Part shown: piece after piece, positions 52,109 through 60,907 of the stretch
How the letters are laid out: every line of letters begins with the position of its first letter
Position numbering within the stretch: the stretch's first letter is position 1
DNA from: Stutzerimonas kunmingensis
GTDB lineage: Bacteria > Pseudomonadota > Gammaproteobacteria > Pseudomonadales > Pseudomonadaceae
Direction: 5' to 3'
NCBI RefSeq assembly: GCF_002929225.1
Contig: NZ_PISM01000004.1
Coordinates: 248,001-312,000 of the forward strand
DNA length: 64,000 bases
The notes under the pieces: generated by a model
What the model was told of the DNA's origin: nothing
Seen by the model: only the letters and a program-made list of their open reading frames with translations
The model's database searches: none
Translations under genes and position numbers: made by a program

Positions 52109-52158
52109 GGCTCCGCCTGGCGGAGCCCTGAATATTCGGCCGCTGCAATGCAGCGGCC
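52109..52158 (+). terminator. Tandem hairpins between bamB and der
   Basis: The first is GGCTCCG (52109-52115) with CGGAGCC (52121-52127). The second is GGCCGCTG (52138-52145) with CAGCGGCC (52151-52158), followed by TTCGTGTTTTCT. The second looks like a working terminator of modest strength, so der may have its own promoter. Confidence 0.6.
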
Positions 52159-52193
52159 TTCGTGTTTTCTGAAATATCGCAGTGGAGAGCCGC

Positions 52194-53672
52194 ATGGTTC
52201 CCGTAATCGCCCTGGTGGGCCGCCCGAACGTCGGCAAGTCCACCCTGTTCAATCGTCTGACCAAGAGCCGCGACGCCATCGTGGCCGAGTACGCCGGTCT
52301 GACCCGAGATCGCCAGTACGGCGAGGCCAAATGGCAGGGCCGCACCTACATCGTCATCGACACTGGTGGTCTGACCGGCGATGAGGACGGCATCGACGCC
52401 AAGATGGCCGAGCAGTCCCTGCAAGCCATGCAAGAGGCCGATGCGGTGATGTTCATGGTTGACGCGCGTGCCGGCATGACGCCTGGCGATCAGATGATTG
52501 CCGAGCACCTGCGCAAGATGAACAAGCGCCACTTCCTGGTGGCGAACAAGGTCGACAGTATCGATCCGGATATCGCCCGAGCGGAATTCAGCCCGTTGGG
52601 CCTGGGCGACGCCCTGCCGATCGCCGCCGCCCATGGCCGTGGTATCACCCATATGCTCGAGCAGGCACTCGGCATGTTCCCCAAGGACAACGCCGAAGTT
52701 GCCGAAGCCGAGGGTGAAGAGGGCGAGACGGTTGCCGAAGGAGAAGAGCTCAAGCGCATCCCTGGACCGAGCGAAAAGGATGGCATCAAGATCGCGATCA
52801 TCGGCCGGCCCAATGTGGGCAAGTCGACGCTGGTCAATCGCATGCTCGGCGAGGAACGGGTCATCGTTTATGACCAGGCCGGTACAACCCGCGACAGCAT
52901 CTACATTCCCTTCGAACGTGACGACGCGAAGTACACACTGATCGACACGGCCGGTGTGCGCCGTCGCGGCAAGATCTTCGAGGCCGTAGAAAAGTTCTCG
53001 GTGGTCAAGACGCTGCAGGCGATCCAGGACTCCAACGTCGTGATTTTCGTCATGGATGCCCGCGAGGGAGTGGTCGAACACGATCTGAACCTGCTCGGCT
53101 TCGTGCTGGAAAGCGGTCGGGCGTTGGTCATCGCACTGAACAAGTGGGACGGCATGGAGCCGAGTGAGCGCGACTCTGTGAAGACCGAGCTGGAGCGTCG
53201 GTTGTTCTTCGTCGAGTTCGCCGACATCCACTTCATCTCCGCCAAGCATGGCACCGGCGTCGGTAATCTGTACAAGTCCGTGCAGGCCTCGTTTACTTCA
53301 GCCGTGACGCGATGGCCCACCAGCCGTCTGACGCAGATCCTTGAAGATGCGGTTCGCGAGCATGCGCCGCCGATGGTTGCCAGCCGCCGGATCAAGCTTC
53401 GTTACGCGCACTTGGGCGGCGCCAACCCGCCTCTGATCGTGATCCACGGCAACCAGGTCGACTCGATTCCAAAGTCCTACACCCGTTATCTGGAAAACAC
53501 CTACCGACGCGTTTTGAAGCTGGTCGGTACGCCGATTCGTATCGAGTACAAGGGCGGAGAAAACCCTTACGAGGGCAAGAAAAACACGCTTACCGACCGC
53601 CAGGTCAACAAGAAGCGCCGTCTCATGTCGCACCACAAGAAGGCCGAGAAGAAGCGCCGCGACAAGCGCTGA
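52194..53672 (+). CDS. der: Ribosome biogenesis GTPase Der (EngA)
   Basis: A 492-residue tandem GTPase needed for 50S subunit assembly. Two G domains each carry GRPNVGKST (residues ~8 and ~205), with DTGG and DTAG as G3 motifs. A C-terminal KH-like domain is followed by a basic tail ([20 protein letters not shown]). The acidic linker between G domains ([17 protein letters not shown]) is longer than in E. coli. ATG 52194 follows GGAG. It converges on the second serine acetyltransferase gene with a 4-bp gap. Confidence 0.97.
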   Translation: MVPVIALVGRPNVGKSTLFNRLTKSRDAIVAEYAGLTRDRQYGEAKWQGRTYIVIDTGGLTGDEDGIDAKMAEQSLQAMQEADAVMFMVDARAGMTPGDQMIAEHLRKMNKRHFLVANKVDSIDPDIARAEFSPLGLGDALPIAAAHGRGITHMLEQALGMFPKDNAEVAEAEGEEGETVAEGEELKRIPGPSEKDGIKIAIIGRPNVGKSTLVNRMLGEERVIVYDQAGTTRDSIYIPFERDDAKYTLIDTAGVRRRGKIFEAVEKFSVVKTLQAIQDSNVVIFVMDAREGVVEHDLNLLGFVLESGRALVIALNKWDGMEPSERDSVKTELERRLFFVEFADIHFISAKHGTGVGNLYKSVQASFTSAVTRWPTSRLTQILEDAVREHAPPMVASRRIKLRYAHLGGANPPLIVIHGNQVDSIPKSYTRYLENTYRRVLKLVGTPIRIEYKGGENPYEGKKNTLTDRQVNKKRRLMSHHKKAEKKRRDKR

Positions 53673-53676
53673 CTGC

Positions 53677-54471
53677 TCAGCGATCTCCGTCGAACGACTG
53701 GTCCATATCCAGGGCCGGTCGTGCGTGGCGCGGCGTGCCGACCTGACGAGCCGGATTGCCAACCACCGTGGTATGCGGCGCAACGGGATGCAGCACGATG
53801 CTGCCGGCGCCAACCTTGGCGCCTTCGCCAATCTCGATGTTCCCGAGAATCTTCGCTCCAGCGCCGATCATCACGCCGCTGCGCACCGTCGGATGGCGGT
53901 CGCCGCCTTCCTTGCCCGTACCGCCCAGGGTAACGCCCTGCAGGATCGAGACGTCATCGCCCACCACAGCGGTTTCGCCGATGACAATGCCGGTCCCGTG
54001 ATCGAGCATGATGCCGCTGCCGATGCGGCTGGCCGGGTTGATGTCGATGCCCAGGCGTTCATTGCTGCGTGCCTGGATGAACATTGCCAGCAGGCGTTCG
54101 CCCCGTTCATGCAAGTGGTGCCCGACACGATAGGCCTGTAACGCCAGATAACCCTTGGAGAACAGAAACACTTCCAGCACGGTGTCGAACGCCGGGTCGC
54201 GGCTGACGATTGCCTGCAGGTCAGAGCACGCCACCTCGGCGAGCGCTGCGGCCTGTTGGTGAATGCCAGCGAAACGATCAGTCAGCGTACGGCTCTGCTC
54301 GGTGCCTTCCGCGAGTGCTTGCCCAATGCGCTGGGCAAGCGCGCAGCCGAAATCGGGATGGTCGAGGATAGCCCGCTGGAATAGCGCGGCCAGGGTCGGC
54401 TCCGCATCCAGCGCGTGAAGCGCCTGGGCGCGTAGCTCGTTCCACAGCGTGCTGACTGAATGACTGGACAT
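53677..54471 (-). CDS. cysE: Serine O-acetyltransferase, CysE type (second paralogue)
   Basis: A 264-residue enzyme with the full N-terminal helical SATase domain (LWNELRAQALHALDAEPTLA) and a left-handed beta-helix: [37 protein letters not shown]. It is nearer to E. coli CysE in layout than the paralogue at 37873-38649. The C-terminus ends in LDMDQSFDGDR rather than the Ile that docks into cysteine synthase, so complex formation is uncertain. ATG 54471. It is divergent from the aminotransferase gene. Confidence 0.92.
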   Translation of the reverse strand: MSSHSVSTLWNELRAQALHALDAEPTLAALFQRAILDHPDFGCALAQRIGQALAEGTEQSRTLTDRFAGIHQQAAALAEVACSDLQAIVSRDPAFDTVLEVFLFSKGYLALQAYRVGHHLHERGERLLAMFIQARSNERLGIDINPASRIGSGIMLDHGTGIVIGETAVVGDDVSILQGVTLGGTGKEGGDRHPTVRSGVMIGAGAKILGNIEIGEGAKVGAGSIVLHPVAPHTTVVGNPARQVGTPRHARPALDMDQSFDGDR

Positions 54472-54629
54472 GCGAGGTTCCTTATTGTCGATACGCGAGG
54501 GTGCTCGTTCGCTGCACTGTAGCAGCCCGCTGGCAGGCGCCGTGCACCCTCGTATCGTGCATCGCTGTTCGGCTATCCTGTCTGCCTTCCTGCCGACCCC
54601 CCGTGCGGCAGGCTTGTCGGAAGGCTGAC

Positions 54630-55778
54630 ATGCTCATCAGTAAACTGCCCAACGTTGGCACGACCATCTTCACCACCATGTCCCAGCTGGCCGCGGACAC
54701 GGGTGCGCTGAATCTCTCCCAGGGCTTTCCCGATTTCGATGGCCCCGACGCGCTGCGCGAGGCACTGGCCCGCCACGTCATGGCGGGACACAACCAGTAC
54801 GCACCGATGACCGGATTGCCGGTCCTGCGCGAGCAGGTCGCGGTCAAGGTCGCCGGGCTGTACGGACGGAAAGTGGATCCTGCCACCGAGGTCACGATTA
54901 CCCCGGGTGCTACCCAGGCGATCTTCTGTGCGATCCAGGCAGTGATCCGGCCGGGTGATGAGGTCATCGTCTTCGATCCCTGCTACGACAGTTACGAGCC
55001 GTCGGTGCAGCTGGCTGGTGGCGTCTGCATTCACCAGCAACTGAGCCTGCCGGATTTCCATATCGATTGGCAGCGCCTGGCCGATGCCATTACCCCGCGC
55101 ACGCGAATGATCGTGCTGAATACGCCGCACAACCCCAGCGGTGCATTGATCGATGCTGATGATCTCGACCGTCTGGCGGCGTTGATCCGCGAGCGTGACA
55201 TCTATCTGCTCAGCGACGAGGTCTACGAGCATCTTGTGTTCGACGGCCGCGAGCATGCCAGCGTGCTGCGCCACGATGAGCTCTATCAGCGCGCATTCGT
55301 CGTCAGCTCTTTCGGCAAGACCTACCATGTCACCGGCTGGAAGACTGGATACGTGGTGGCGCCGCCTGCACTCAGCAGCGAGCTGCGCAAGGTGCACCAG
55401 TACGTCAGTTTCACCGGTGTCACGCCGCTGCAGTGGGCGTTGGCCGATTTCATGGCCGAGCATCCCGAGCACATCAGCGAGCTACCGGTGTTCTACCAGG
55501 CCAAGCGCGATCTATTCTGTGACCTGCTGGCGGGCTCGCGCTTCAGCTTTACCCGTGCCACCGGAACCTACTTCCAGCTCGCCGACTATTCGGCTATCCG
55601 CCCTGATCTGGATGACGTCGCCATGGCTGAGTGGCTGACCCGCGAGCACGGGGTCGCGAGCATTCCGATTTCGGTTTTCTATCAGAGTCCCCCGGCCGAT
55701 CTGAGGCTGGTGCGCTTCTGCTTCGCCAAACGAGAGGAGACGCTGCGTCAGGCGGCGGAACGACTATGCGCGATCTGA
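54630..55778 (+). CDS. PLP-dependent aminotransferase, methionine/KMTB type (YbdL-like)
   Basis: A 382-residue class I/II aminotransferase. The PLP lysine is K230 in SSFGKTYHVTGWK; TPGATQAIFCAIQ, NTPHNPSGA and SDEVYEHLVFDG are typical blocks. It resembles E. coli YbdL, which prefers methionine, Gln and aromatic acids. ATG 54630 has GGAAGG 6 bp upstream; a longer reading from 54501 lacks a site. It overlaps the omega-amidase gene by 13 bp, suggesting a Gln-transaminase/omega-amidase pair. Confidence 0.9.
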   Translation: MLISKLPNVGTTIFTTMSQLAADTGALNLSQGFPDFDGPDALREALARHVMAGHNQYAPMTGLPVLREQVAVKVAGLYGRKVDPATEVTITPGATQAIFCAIQAVIRPGDEVIVFDPCYDSYEPSVQLAGGVCIHQQLSLPDFHIDWQRLADAITPRTRMIVLNTPHNPSGALIDADDLDRLAALIRERDIYLLSDEVYEHLVFDGREHASVLRHDELYQRAFVVSSFGKTYHVTGWKTGYVVAPPALSSELRKVHQYVSFTGVTPLQWALADFMAEHPEHISELPVFYQAKRDLFCDLLAGSRFSFTRATGTYFQLADYSAIRPDLDDVAMAEWLTREHGVASIPISVFYQSPPADLRLVRFCFAKREETLRQAAERLCAI

Positions 55779-56560
55779 ACAATCTGCCCGACCTCGAACT
55801 GGCGCTGGTGCAAACCAGCCTGATCTGGCAGGACGCTGCGGCCAACCGCGAGCGCTTCGCCGCATTGCTGGATCAGGCCAGCGGTGCGGACCTGATCGTC
55901 CTGCCGGAGATGTTCACCACCGGTTTTTCCATGGATTCGGCCGCGCTGGCCGAGCCGGAAGAGGGGCCGACCTACGCCTGGCTTCGCGCTCAGGCCGCGC
56001 GACTGGATACGGTGATCACCGGCAGCGTGATCATCGAGGCGGCCGACGGCAGTCACCGCAACCGACTGCTCTGGGCGCGCCCGGATGGTGAGGTGCTGCA
56101 CTACGACAAGCGTCATCTGTTCCGCATGGCGGGTGAGCACAAGCACTACACGCCAGGGCAGCAGCAGGCGCTGTTCGAGGTGGACGGTTGGCGCGTGCGC
56201 CCGCTGATCTGCTACGACCTGCGCTTCCCGGTGTGGAGCCGCGATCCACACGGCACTGACCTGCTGCTCTACACGGCGAACTGGCCAGCCGCGCGCCGCG
56301 ATGCCTGGAATCGTCTGCTGCCGGCGCGGGCCATCGAGAATCTGTGCTATGTCGCGGCGGTCAACCGGGTCGGCGAAGACGGCAAGGGCTATCCCTACAG
56401 TGGTGACAGCCAGGTGCTCGACTTCAAGGGTGACACGCTGCTGAACGGCGAAGAGCGTGATGCCGTGTTGCGCTGCACACTGCGCTCACGCGATCTGGCG
56501 GCGTTCCGCGAGCGCTTCCCGGCCTACCACGATGGCGATCAGTTCGAGCTCAAACCCTAG
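55766..56560 (+). CDS. Carbon-nitrogen hydrolase, omega-amidase (YafV/Nit2-like)
   Basis: A 264-residue nitrilase-superfamily enzyme with catalytic triad E48 (LPEMFTTGF), K115 (YDKRHLF) and C149 (LICYDLRFP). It probably hydrolyses alpha-ketoglutaramate or ketosuccinamate, removing the product of glutamine-dependent transamination and drawing methionine salvage forward. ATG 55766 lies within the end of the aminotransferase gene. The pairing supports a shared pathway. It converges on the DUF2784 gene across 123 bp. Confidence 0.9.
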   Translation: MRDLNNLPDLELALVQTSLIWQDAAANRERFAALLDQASGADLIVLPEMFTTGFSMDSAALAEPEEGPTYAWLRAQAARLDTVITGSVIIEAADGSHRNRLLWARPDGEVLHYDKRHLFRMAGEHKHYTPGQQQALFEVDGWRVRPLICYDLRFPVWSRDPHGTDLLLYTANWPAARRDAWNRLLPARAIENLCYVAAVNRVGEDGKGYPYSGDSQVLDFKGDTLLNGEERDAVLRCTLRSRDLAAFRERFPAYHDGDQFELKP

Positions 56561-56683
56561 GACCGGACCTCGGGCGATAGCCTGCTGCACTAAGGTGAGG
56601 CAGCGAGTTGCTGCGCTAACGGCGGTAAGCGTGAACGGCTGTTGTGGGGAGGCTCCCACCCTGGCGCCCGGGCAAACCGCTGG

Positions 56684-57061
56684 TTAGTGCGTTGTGCTGT
56701 GGCGCCGTCGACGCCACAACAGCCAGCCATAGATCAGCAGATTGGCCAGCAGCACTATTGCCGCCAGCACATATTGCACCGGTATGCTCAGCCAGGCCGG
56801 GTAGATCAATGGCAGCAGGTAGTGCTCGATAAAGCCCGTCTCATACCCCGCGTCACCCGCCAGCCGTCGCAGCAGATTCTCCCAGTACGTCAGCGGACAC
56901 GGCCTCCCGGTCAGCTCGACGAAAACGCCCCAGACGATCGCCGGAATGTGCAGCAACACGAAGCCGCGTTTCCATGCGACCAGCAAGCCGCCAAACAGCA
57001 CGAAGAGAATGAACCCGAGGTGCAGGAGCAACAAGGCGTCCGCGCCAACTCGATAGAGCAT
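56684..57061 (-). CDS. DUF2784-family membrane protein
   Basis: A 125-residue protein with three to four TM helices: LLLLHLGFILFVLFGGLLVA, IPAIVWGVFVELTG, and a C-terminal VQYVLAAIVLLANLLIYGWL. The core CPLTYWENLLRR and GFIEHYLLPLIYP is the DUF2784 signature. Function unknown. It begins 4 bp after the DUF2238 gene, so the two likely form one unit. Confidence 0.8.
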   Translation of the reverse strand: MLYRVGADALLLLHLGFILFVLFGGLLVAWKRGFVLLHIPAIVWGVFVELTGRPCPLTYWENLLRRLAGDAGYETGFIEHYLLPLIYPAWLSIPVQYVLAAIVLLANLLIYGWLLWRRRRHSTTH

Positions 57062-57065
57062 TGGG

Positions 57066-57692
57066 CTACGCCGTCGCGTCTGCGCGACTCATGCCGCGGA
57101 TCTGGCGATCCTGCAGGCGCGCCATGAGGGTGACGGACAGGAGAGCGCCGAGCATTGCCATGAACATGTCCGATTGGGTATCCCATGGATCGCCCTGGGT
57201 GCCGAGAAAATCCTCCGCGCCCTGCCCGGCGATAAGCGCCACCCACCATTCGATGAGCTCATAGAAGGCGCTGAAGGCCAACGCGACACAAAGTGCGAGA
57301 AAGCCGAGCATCTTTCCTGGCGCGACGAAGCGCAGGCGGAGCAGGATCTCCCGTGCCAGCAGCGCCGGCGTCACACCCTGAATGAAATGGCCGAGCTTGT
57401 CATAGGGGTTGCGGCTGAGGTCGAACCATTCCTGCACCCAGAATCCCGGTGGTACCCGCGCGTAGGTGTAGGTGCCGCCGAGGATCAGGATCAGCGCATG
57501 AACGGCGATCACCACGTAGAGCAGTCGCGTCAGCGGCAGGCGCTGGTGGCTCCACAGCAGCAGGGGCGCAGCGATCAGTACCGGAGCGACTTCCAGCAGC
57601 CAGGTGGCACGGTCATACGGAGCGATCGCGGAGCAGGCCAGCGCCAGCAGCACTACCAACCCCAGCGTTGAATAGAGTGTTCTGTCCTGCAT
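57066..57692 (-). CDS. DUF2238-family membrane protein (YjdF-like)
   Basis: A 208-residue protein with about six TM helices. Signature segments are HALILILGGTYTYARVP, DLSRNPYDKLGHFIQGVTPA and AFYELIEWWVALIAGQGAEDFLGTQGDPWDTQSDM (shown in part: FYELIEWW and GDPWDTQSDM). The conserved His, Glu and Asp in membrane segments suggest an active site, but no function is known to me. The start is ATG 57692, though its ribosome site is weak. It is upstream of the DUF2784 gene. Confidence 0.78.
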   Translation of the reverse strand: MQDRTLYSTLGLVVLLALACSAIAPYDRATWLLEVAPVLIAAPLLLWSHQRLPLTRLLYVVIAVHALILILGGTYTYARVPPGFWVQEWFDLSRNPYDKLGHFIQGVTPALLAREILLRLRFVAPGKMLGFLALCVALAFSAFYELIEWWVALIAGQGAEDFLGTQGDPWDTQSDMFMAMLGALLSVTLMARLQDRQIRGMSRADATA

Positions 57693-57774
57693 CGAGTTAG
57701 CCGTCGTGATCGATCCAGACGGCAGCATGCCGGGGAGCCAGTCGGCCTGCAACCGGACGCAGGGTCAGGGCGCT

Positions 57775-58506
57775 TCAACCCTGGCGGGCGGGCGCCGCTG
57801 CCGAGCGGGAGATCGAACGTTTGCAGCGCCGCAGGTCGACGGCACCGACATAGGTATTGGGATTGCCCTGCACGCAGGCGATGCGCTGGTTGCGCGTGCG
57901 CTCCCATTCGCTGACCGGATGCTGGCGGTTCCAGATGTCGTACAGGCGCCGGTCCTGTTTCGACAGGCGCAGTTTGTAGCGCTCGCTCATGTACAGATAG
58001 GTGCGGGCGATGGCACCGCGGCTGTACTCGGGTGGCATGGCCGTGCGCTGCTTGAAGTTCACCACGAAGGGGCAGGCACCGTACTGGCTGGGCTTTTCGC
58101 TGAGCATGCCGAAGCCGAAGTTGCTGCGGTCGCCGTTCACCTCGCCGACCACCGGAACCAGGTTGTGCAGGTCGGCCTCGGCCAGGCTGAATATGGGGTC
58201 TTTGGCGGTGCACTGCTTGCGCCCGCCCTGTTGCCAGCACTGACGCTGATGGCCGATGACCCAGGCCGGGACGATATGCTCCCACTCCACCCGTTGAGCG
58301 CGCTTGGGCTGCTTGCGCGGGACATACCCGCAGCTGCGTAGGTCGATGCGATTGCCCTTGAAGCTGCAGCCGCAGTAGAAGTCCACCGGTCGGTCGGCAT
58401 AGAGCGTCCAGGCGACCTTCTTCGCTTCGCGGAAGGTGCGAGGCGCATCGGCGTAAGTGTTGGTGCAGCAGAACAGAGCAAGCAGAAAGAGACTGAGGCG
58501 GCGCAT
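57775..58506 (-). CDS. endA: Periplasmic/secreted endonuclease I
   Basis: A 243-residue nuclease with a signal peptide (cleavage near YADA). The beta-beta-alpha-metal active site is [10 protein letters not shown] with H77, followed by [18 protein letters not shown]. Several paired cysteines (CGCSF, SCGY, QCWQQ, ACPF) suggest disulphides. It degrades DNA non-specifically outside the cytoplasm. ATG 58506. The upstream 100 bp is AT-rich and probably its promoter. Confidence 0.93.
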   Translation of the reverse strand: MRRLSLFLLALFCCTNTYADAPRTFREAKKVAWTLYADRPVDFYCGCSFKGNRIDLRSCGYVPRKQPKRAQRVEWEHIVPAWVIGHQRQCWQQGGRKQCTAKDPIFSLAEADLHNLVPVVGEVNGDRSNFGFGMLSEKPSQYGACPFVVNFKQRTAMPPEYSRGAIARTYLYMSERYKLRLSKQDRRLYDIWNRQHPVSEWERTRNQRIACVQGNPNTYVGAVDLRRCKRSISRSAAAPARQG

Positions 58507-58608
58507 GGAATTCTCGACAACTGAACGAGTGTCGCATCCATGCGCGGGCCGGCATCTTACCTTTCGTTTAAGTAAAAGTAATAAAAAACAATAACTTGCA
58601 TGATGTCA

Positions 58609-59463
58609 TCAGGCCTTCATACGGCCCAGGCGGTTGATCTGCAGAGAGGCGAGAATGATCGCGCCGCCGACGGCGAGCAGAATCAGGTTGGTCGTGGTGC
58701 CCCAGAACAGCAGGTTGAGCAGCAGGCCCACCGGCACGGCCATGTTGTTCATCACCGCCAGGGTGCCGGCATCGACCAGCGTCGCGCCCTTGTTCCAGTA
58801 GAACTGGCCCAGCGCGGTGGCCAGCACGCCCATCCAGATCAGTACGGACCACTGCGTCGTGGTAGTCGGCAGTTTCTCGACGTTACCGAACAGCAGCCAC
58901 GCCGGCAGCACGATCAACAGTGCGCCGAGGAAGAAGTAGCCGAAGCGGCGATGCAACGGCACGTCGGAGGGGTACCGCTGCGCCAGATGCTTGTAGAACA
59001 CCTGGCCGGCGGCGAACGTGAAATTGGCCAGCTGCATGAGCAGGAAGCCGCCGAGAAAATCGCCGGAAACCCCGTCGTAACGGATGAGCCCGGCGCCGAA
59101 CACCGCGACGGCTGCCGCGACCAGCGCCCAGGGGTTGAAGCGACGGTTGAGCGCGTCGTCGATCAGCGTCACGTGCAGCGGCGTGAGCACGGTGAACAGC
59201 AGCACTTCGGCGACCGTCAGCACGTTGAAACTCATGTACAGGCAGAGATACGTCACGCCGAACTGCAGCGCGCCGACCAGGGTCACGCCGGCGATGAAGC
59301 CGGGGGCGACACCGCGCCAGCGGGTCAGCGGCAGGAACACCAGGCCGGCGAGAATCACTCGGGTCAGCACTGCGAAATAGCTGTCCACCTGGCCGGCCAG
59401 GTAGACGCCGATCAGGTTGAAGGAAAAGGCCCAGAGCAGGGTGACGAAGATCAGATAGCGCAT
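58609..59463 (-). CDS. EamA/DMT-family transporter
   Basis: A 284-residue protein with ten TM helices in two EamA repeats (TLLWAFSFNLIGVYLAGQVD and WMGVLATALGQFYWNKGATL starts). Family members export amino acids or other metabolites; the substrate is unknown. ATG 59463 is chosen; longer readings extend into another frame of the alcohol dehydrogenase. The gap to the upstream alcohol dehydrogenase gene is 89 bp. Confidence 0.85.
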   Translation of the reverse strand: MRYLIFVTLLWAFSFNLIGVYLAGQVDSYFAVLTRVILAGLVFLPLTRWRGVAPGFIAGVTLVGALQFGVTYLCLYMSFNVLTVAEVLLFTVLTPLHVTLIDDALNRRFNPWALVAAAVAVFGAGLIRYDGVSGDFLGGFLLMQLANFTFAAGQVFYKHLAQRYPSDVPLHRRFGYFFLGALLIVLPAWLLFGNVEKLPTTTTQWSVLIWMGVLATALGQFYWNKGATLVDAGTLAVMNNMAVPVGLLLNLLFWGTTTNLILLAVGGAIILASLQINRLGRMKA

Positions 59464-59552
59464 ACCGCCTCCACGACGAAGGCCGGCGACCTTAGCGGCT
59501 GCGCATGAAAGAGGGAAGGGCTGGCGCGCCCGCAGGCTCGCCAGCCGAGCGG

Positions 59553-60608
59553 TCAGGCCGCTTTCAGGGTGGCCATGTCGATGACGAAGCGGTACTTCAC
59601 GTCGCTCTTGAGCATGCGCTCGTAGGCTTCGTTGATGTCCTGCATGCGGATCATCTCGATGTCCGAGACGATGCCGTGCTCGGCGCAGAAGTCGAGCATC
59701 TCCTGGGTTTCGGCGATGCCGCCGATCAGCGAGCCGGCGATGCGGCGGCGCTTGAAGATCAGGCCGAACACGCTGGGTGAGGGGTGCGGCGAAGCCGGTG
59801 CGCCGACCAGCGTCATGGTGGCGTCGCGCTTGAGCAGATTCACGAACGCATCGAGGTTGTGCGGCGCGGCAACGGTGTTGAGAATGAAGTCGAAGCTGTT
59901 GACGTGCGCAGCCATCTCCTCCTTGTTCTTCGACACCACCACTTCCGACGCGCCGAGGCGCAGCGCATCTTCCCGCTTGTCCGGCGAGGTGGTGAACAGC
60001 ACGACCTTTGCACCCATGGCGTTGGCGATCTTCACCGCCATATGGCCAAGACCGCCGAGGCCAACTACACCGACCTTCTGCCCCGGGCCGACCTTCCACT
60101 GGCGCAGCGGCGAGTAGGTGGTGATGCCCGCGCAAAGCAGCGGCGCGACGGCGGCGAGGTTGTCGGTGTGGTTGATGCGTAGCACGTACTTTTCGTCCAC
60201 CACGATGTTGTCGGAATAGCCGCCAAGGGTGTTCTCGCCACCGCCGAAGGCTGGACCGTTGTAGGTGCCGACGAAGCCGTTCTCGCAATACTGCTCCAGC
60301 CCCTCGCCACAGGAGGAGCAGCTGCGGCAGCTGTCGACCAGGCAGCCGACGCCGGCGATATCGCCCGCCTTGAACTTGCTGACGTTCGCGCCGACCGCGC
60401 TCACGCGGCCGACGATCTCGTGGCCGGGCACGGAGGGATACAGGGTGTTGTTCCACTCGTTGCGTGCGGTATGCAGGTCCGAATGGCAGACGCCGCAGAA
60501 GAGAATCTCGATCCGCACATCGTTAGGCCCAACTTCGCGGCGCGAAAACGAGTAGGGGGCGAGCGGGGCGCTCGGGTCGAGGGCGGCGTAACCGATGCTG
60601 TTGCTCAT
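59553..60608 (-). CDS. Zinc-dependent NAD(P)-alcohol dehydrogenase (YahK/CAD-like)
   Basis: A 351-residue medium-chain dehydrogenase. Catalytic zinc ligands are C38 and H63-E64; structural zinc ligands are C94, C97, C100 and C108. The Rossmann motif GLGGLGHMAVK follows, then TTSPDKRED, where S and K suggest NADPH. It resembles the broad-range aldehyde reductase YahK. ATG 60608 is preceded by AAAGGAGCCGTC, a good ribosome site. It has its own promoter region upstream of about 300 bp. Confidence 0.92.
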   Translation of the reverse strand: MSNSIGYAALDPSAPLAPYSFSRREVGPNDVRIEILFCGVCHSDLHTARNEWNNTLYPSVPGHEIVGRVSAVGANVSKFKAGDIAGVGCLVDSCRSCSSCGEGLEQYCENGFVGTYNGPAFGGGENTLGGYSDNIVVDEKYVLRINHTDNLAAVAPLLCAGITTYSPLRQWKVGPGQKVGVVGLGGLGHMAVKIANAMGAKVVLFTTSPDKREDALRLGASEVVVSKNKEEMAAHVNSFDFILNTVAAPHNLDAFVNLLKRDATMTLVGAPASPHPSPSVFGLIFKRRRIAGSLIGGIAETQEMLDFCAEHGIVSDIEMIRMQDINEAYERMLKSDVKYRFVIDMATLKAA

Positions 60609-60819
60609 GACGGCTCCTTTGTTCGTTCGGGATTTGCAGAGGCCAAGCCTAATGGCACCGGAAACAGGAGCGTTTGCACAATCCTGCCGATGGCTGACGT
60701 GTTTCTGCCGAATTGCCGGGCCTGGCTGACTGAGTTGGGAGGGTATTGGGAGGCGAACAGTTCAGTCGCTCACCGCAGTCGGGCGCGACCTGCGACGCGT
60801 GGCGGCGTCGCAACAATGT

Positions 60820-60846
60820 GCCGGCGCCATCGGTGATGGCGCCGGC
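60820..60846 (-). other. 12-bp perfect hairpin downstream of leuA
   Basis: GCCGGCGCCATC (60820-60831) and GATGGCGCCGGC (60835-60846) with a three-base loop. It is the second of two hairpins after leuA and has no T-tract. A role as terminator back-up or mRNA 3'-end shield is possible. Confidence 0.45.
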
Positions 60847-60878
60847 GGGACGAGCTTGCCGGCGTAGCGCTCAGGAAT

Positions 60879-60899
60879 GGCGAGCCCGATGGGCTCGCC
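60879..60899 (-). terminator. Hairpin directly after leuA
   Basis: GGCGAGCCC (60879-60887) and GGGCTCGCC (60891-60899), loop GAT, 8 bp after the leuA stop codon. The tail on the minus strand is ATTCCT, so it is a weak intrinsic terminator at best. Confidence 0.55.
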
Positions 60900-60907
60900 G
60901 CAGGGGC

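Noticed and set aside
56643..56660. REP-like palindrome after the omega-amidase gene
   Set aside because: GTGGG/CCCAC is only a 5-bp stem and no second copy is seen in the window, so a repeat family cannot be claimed.
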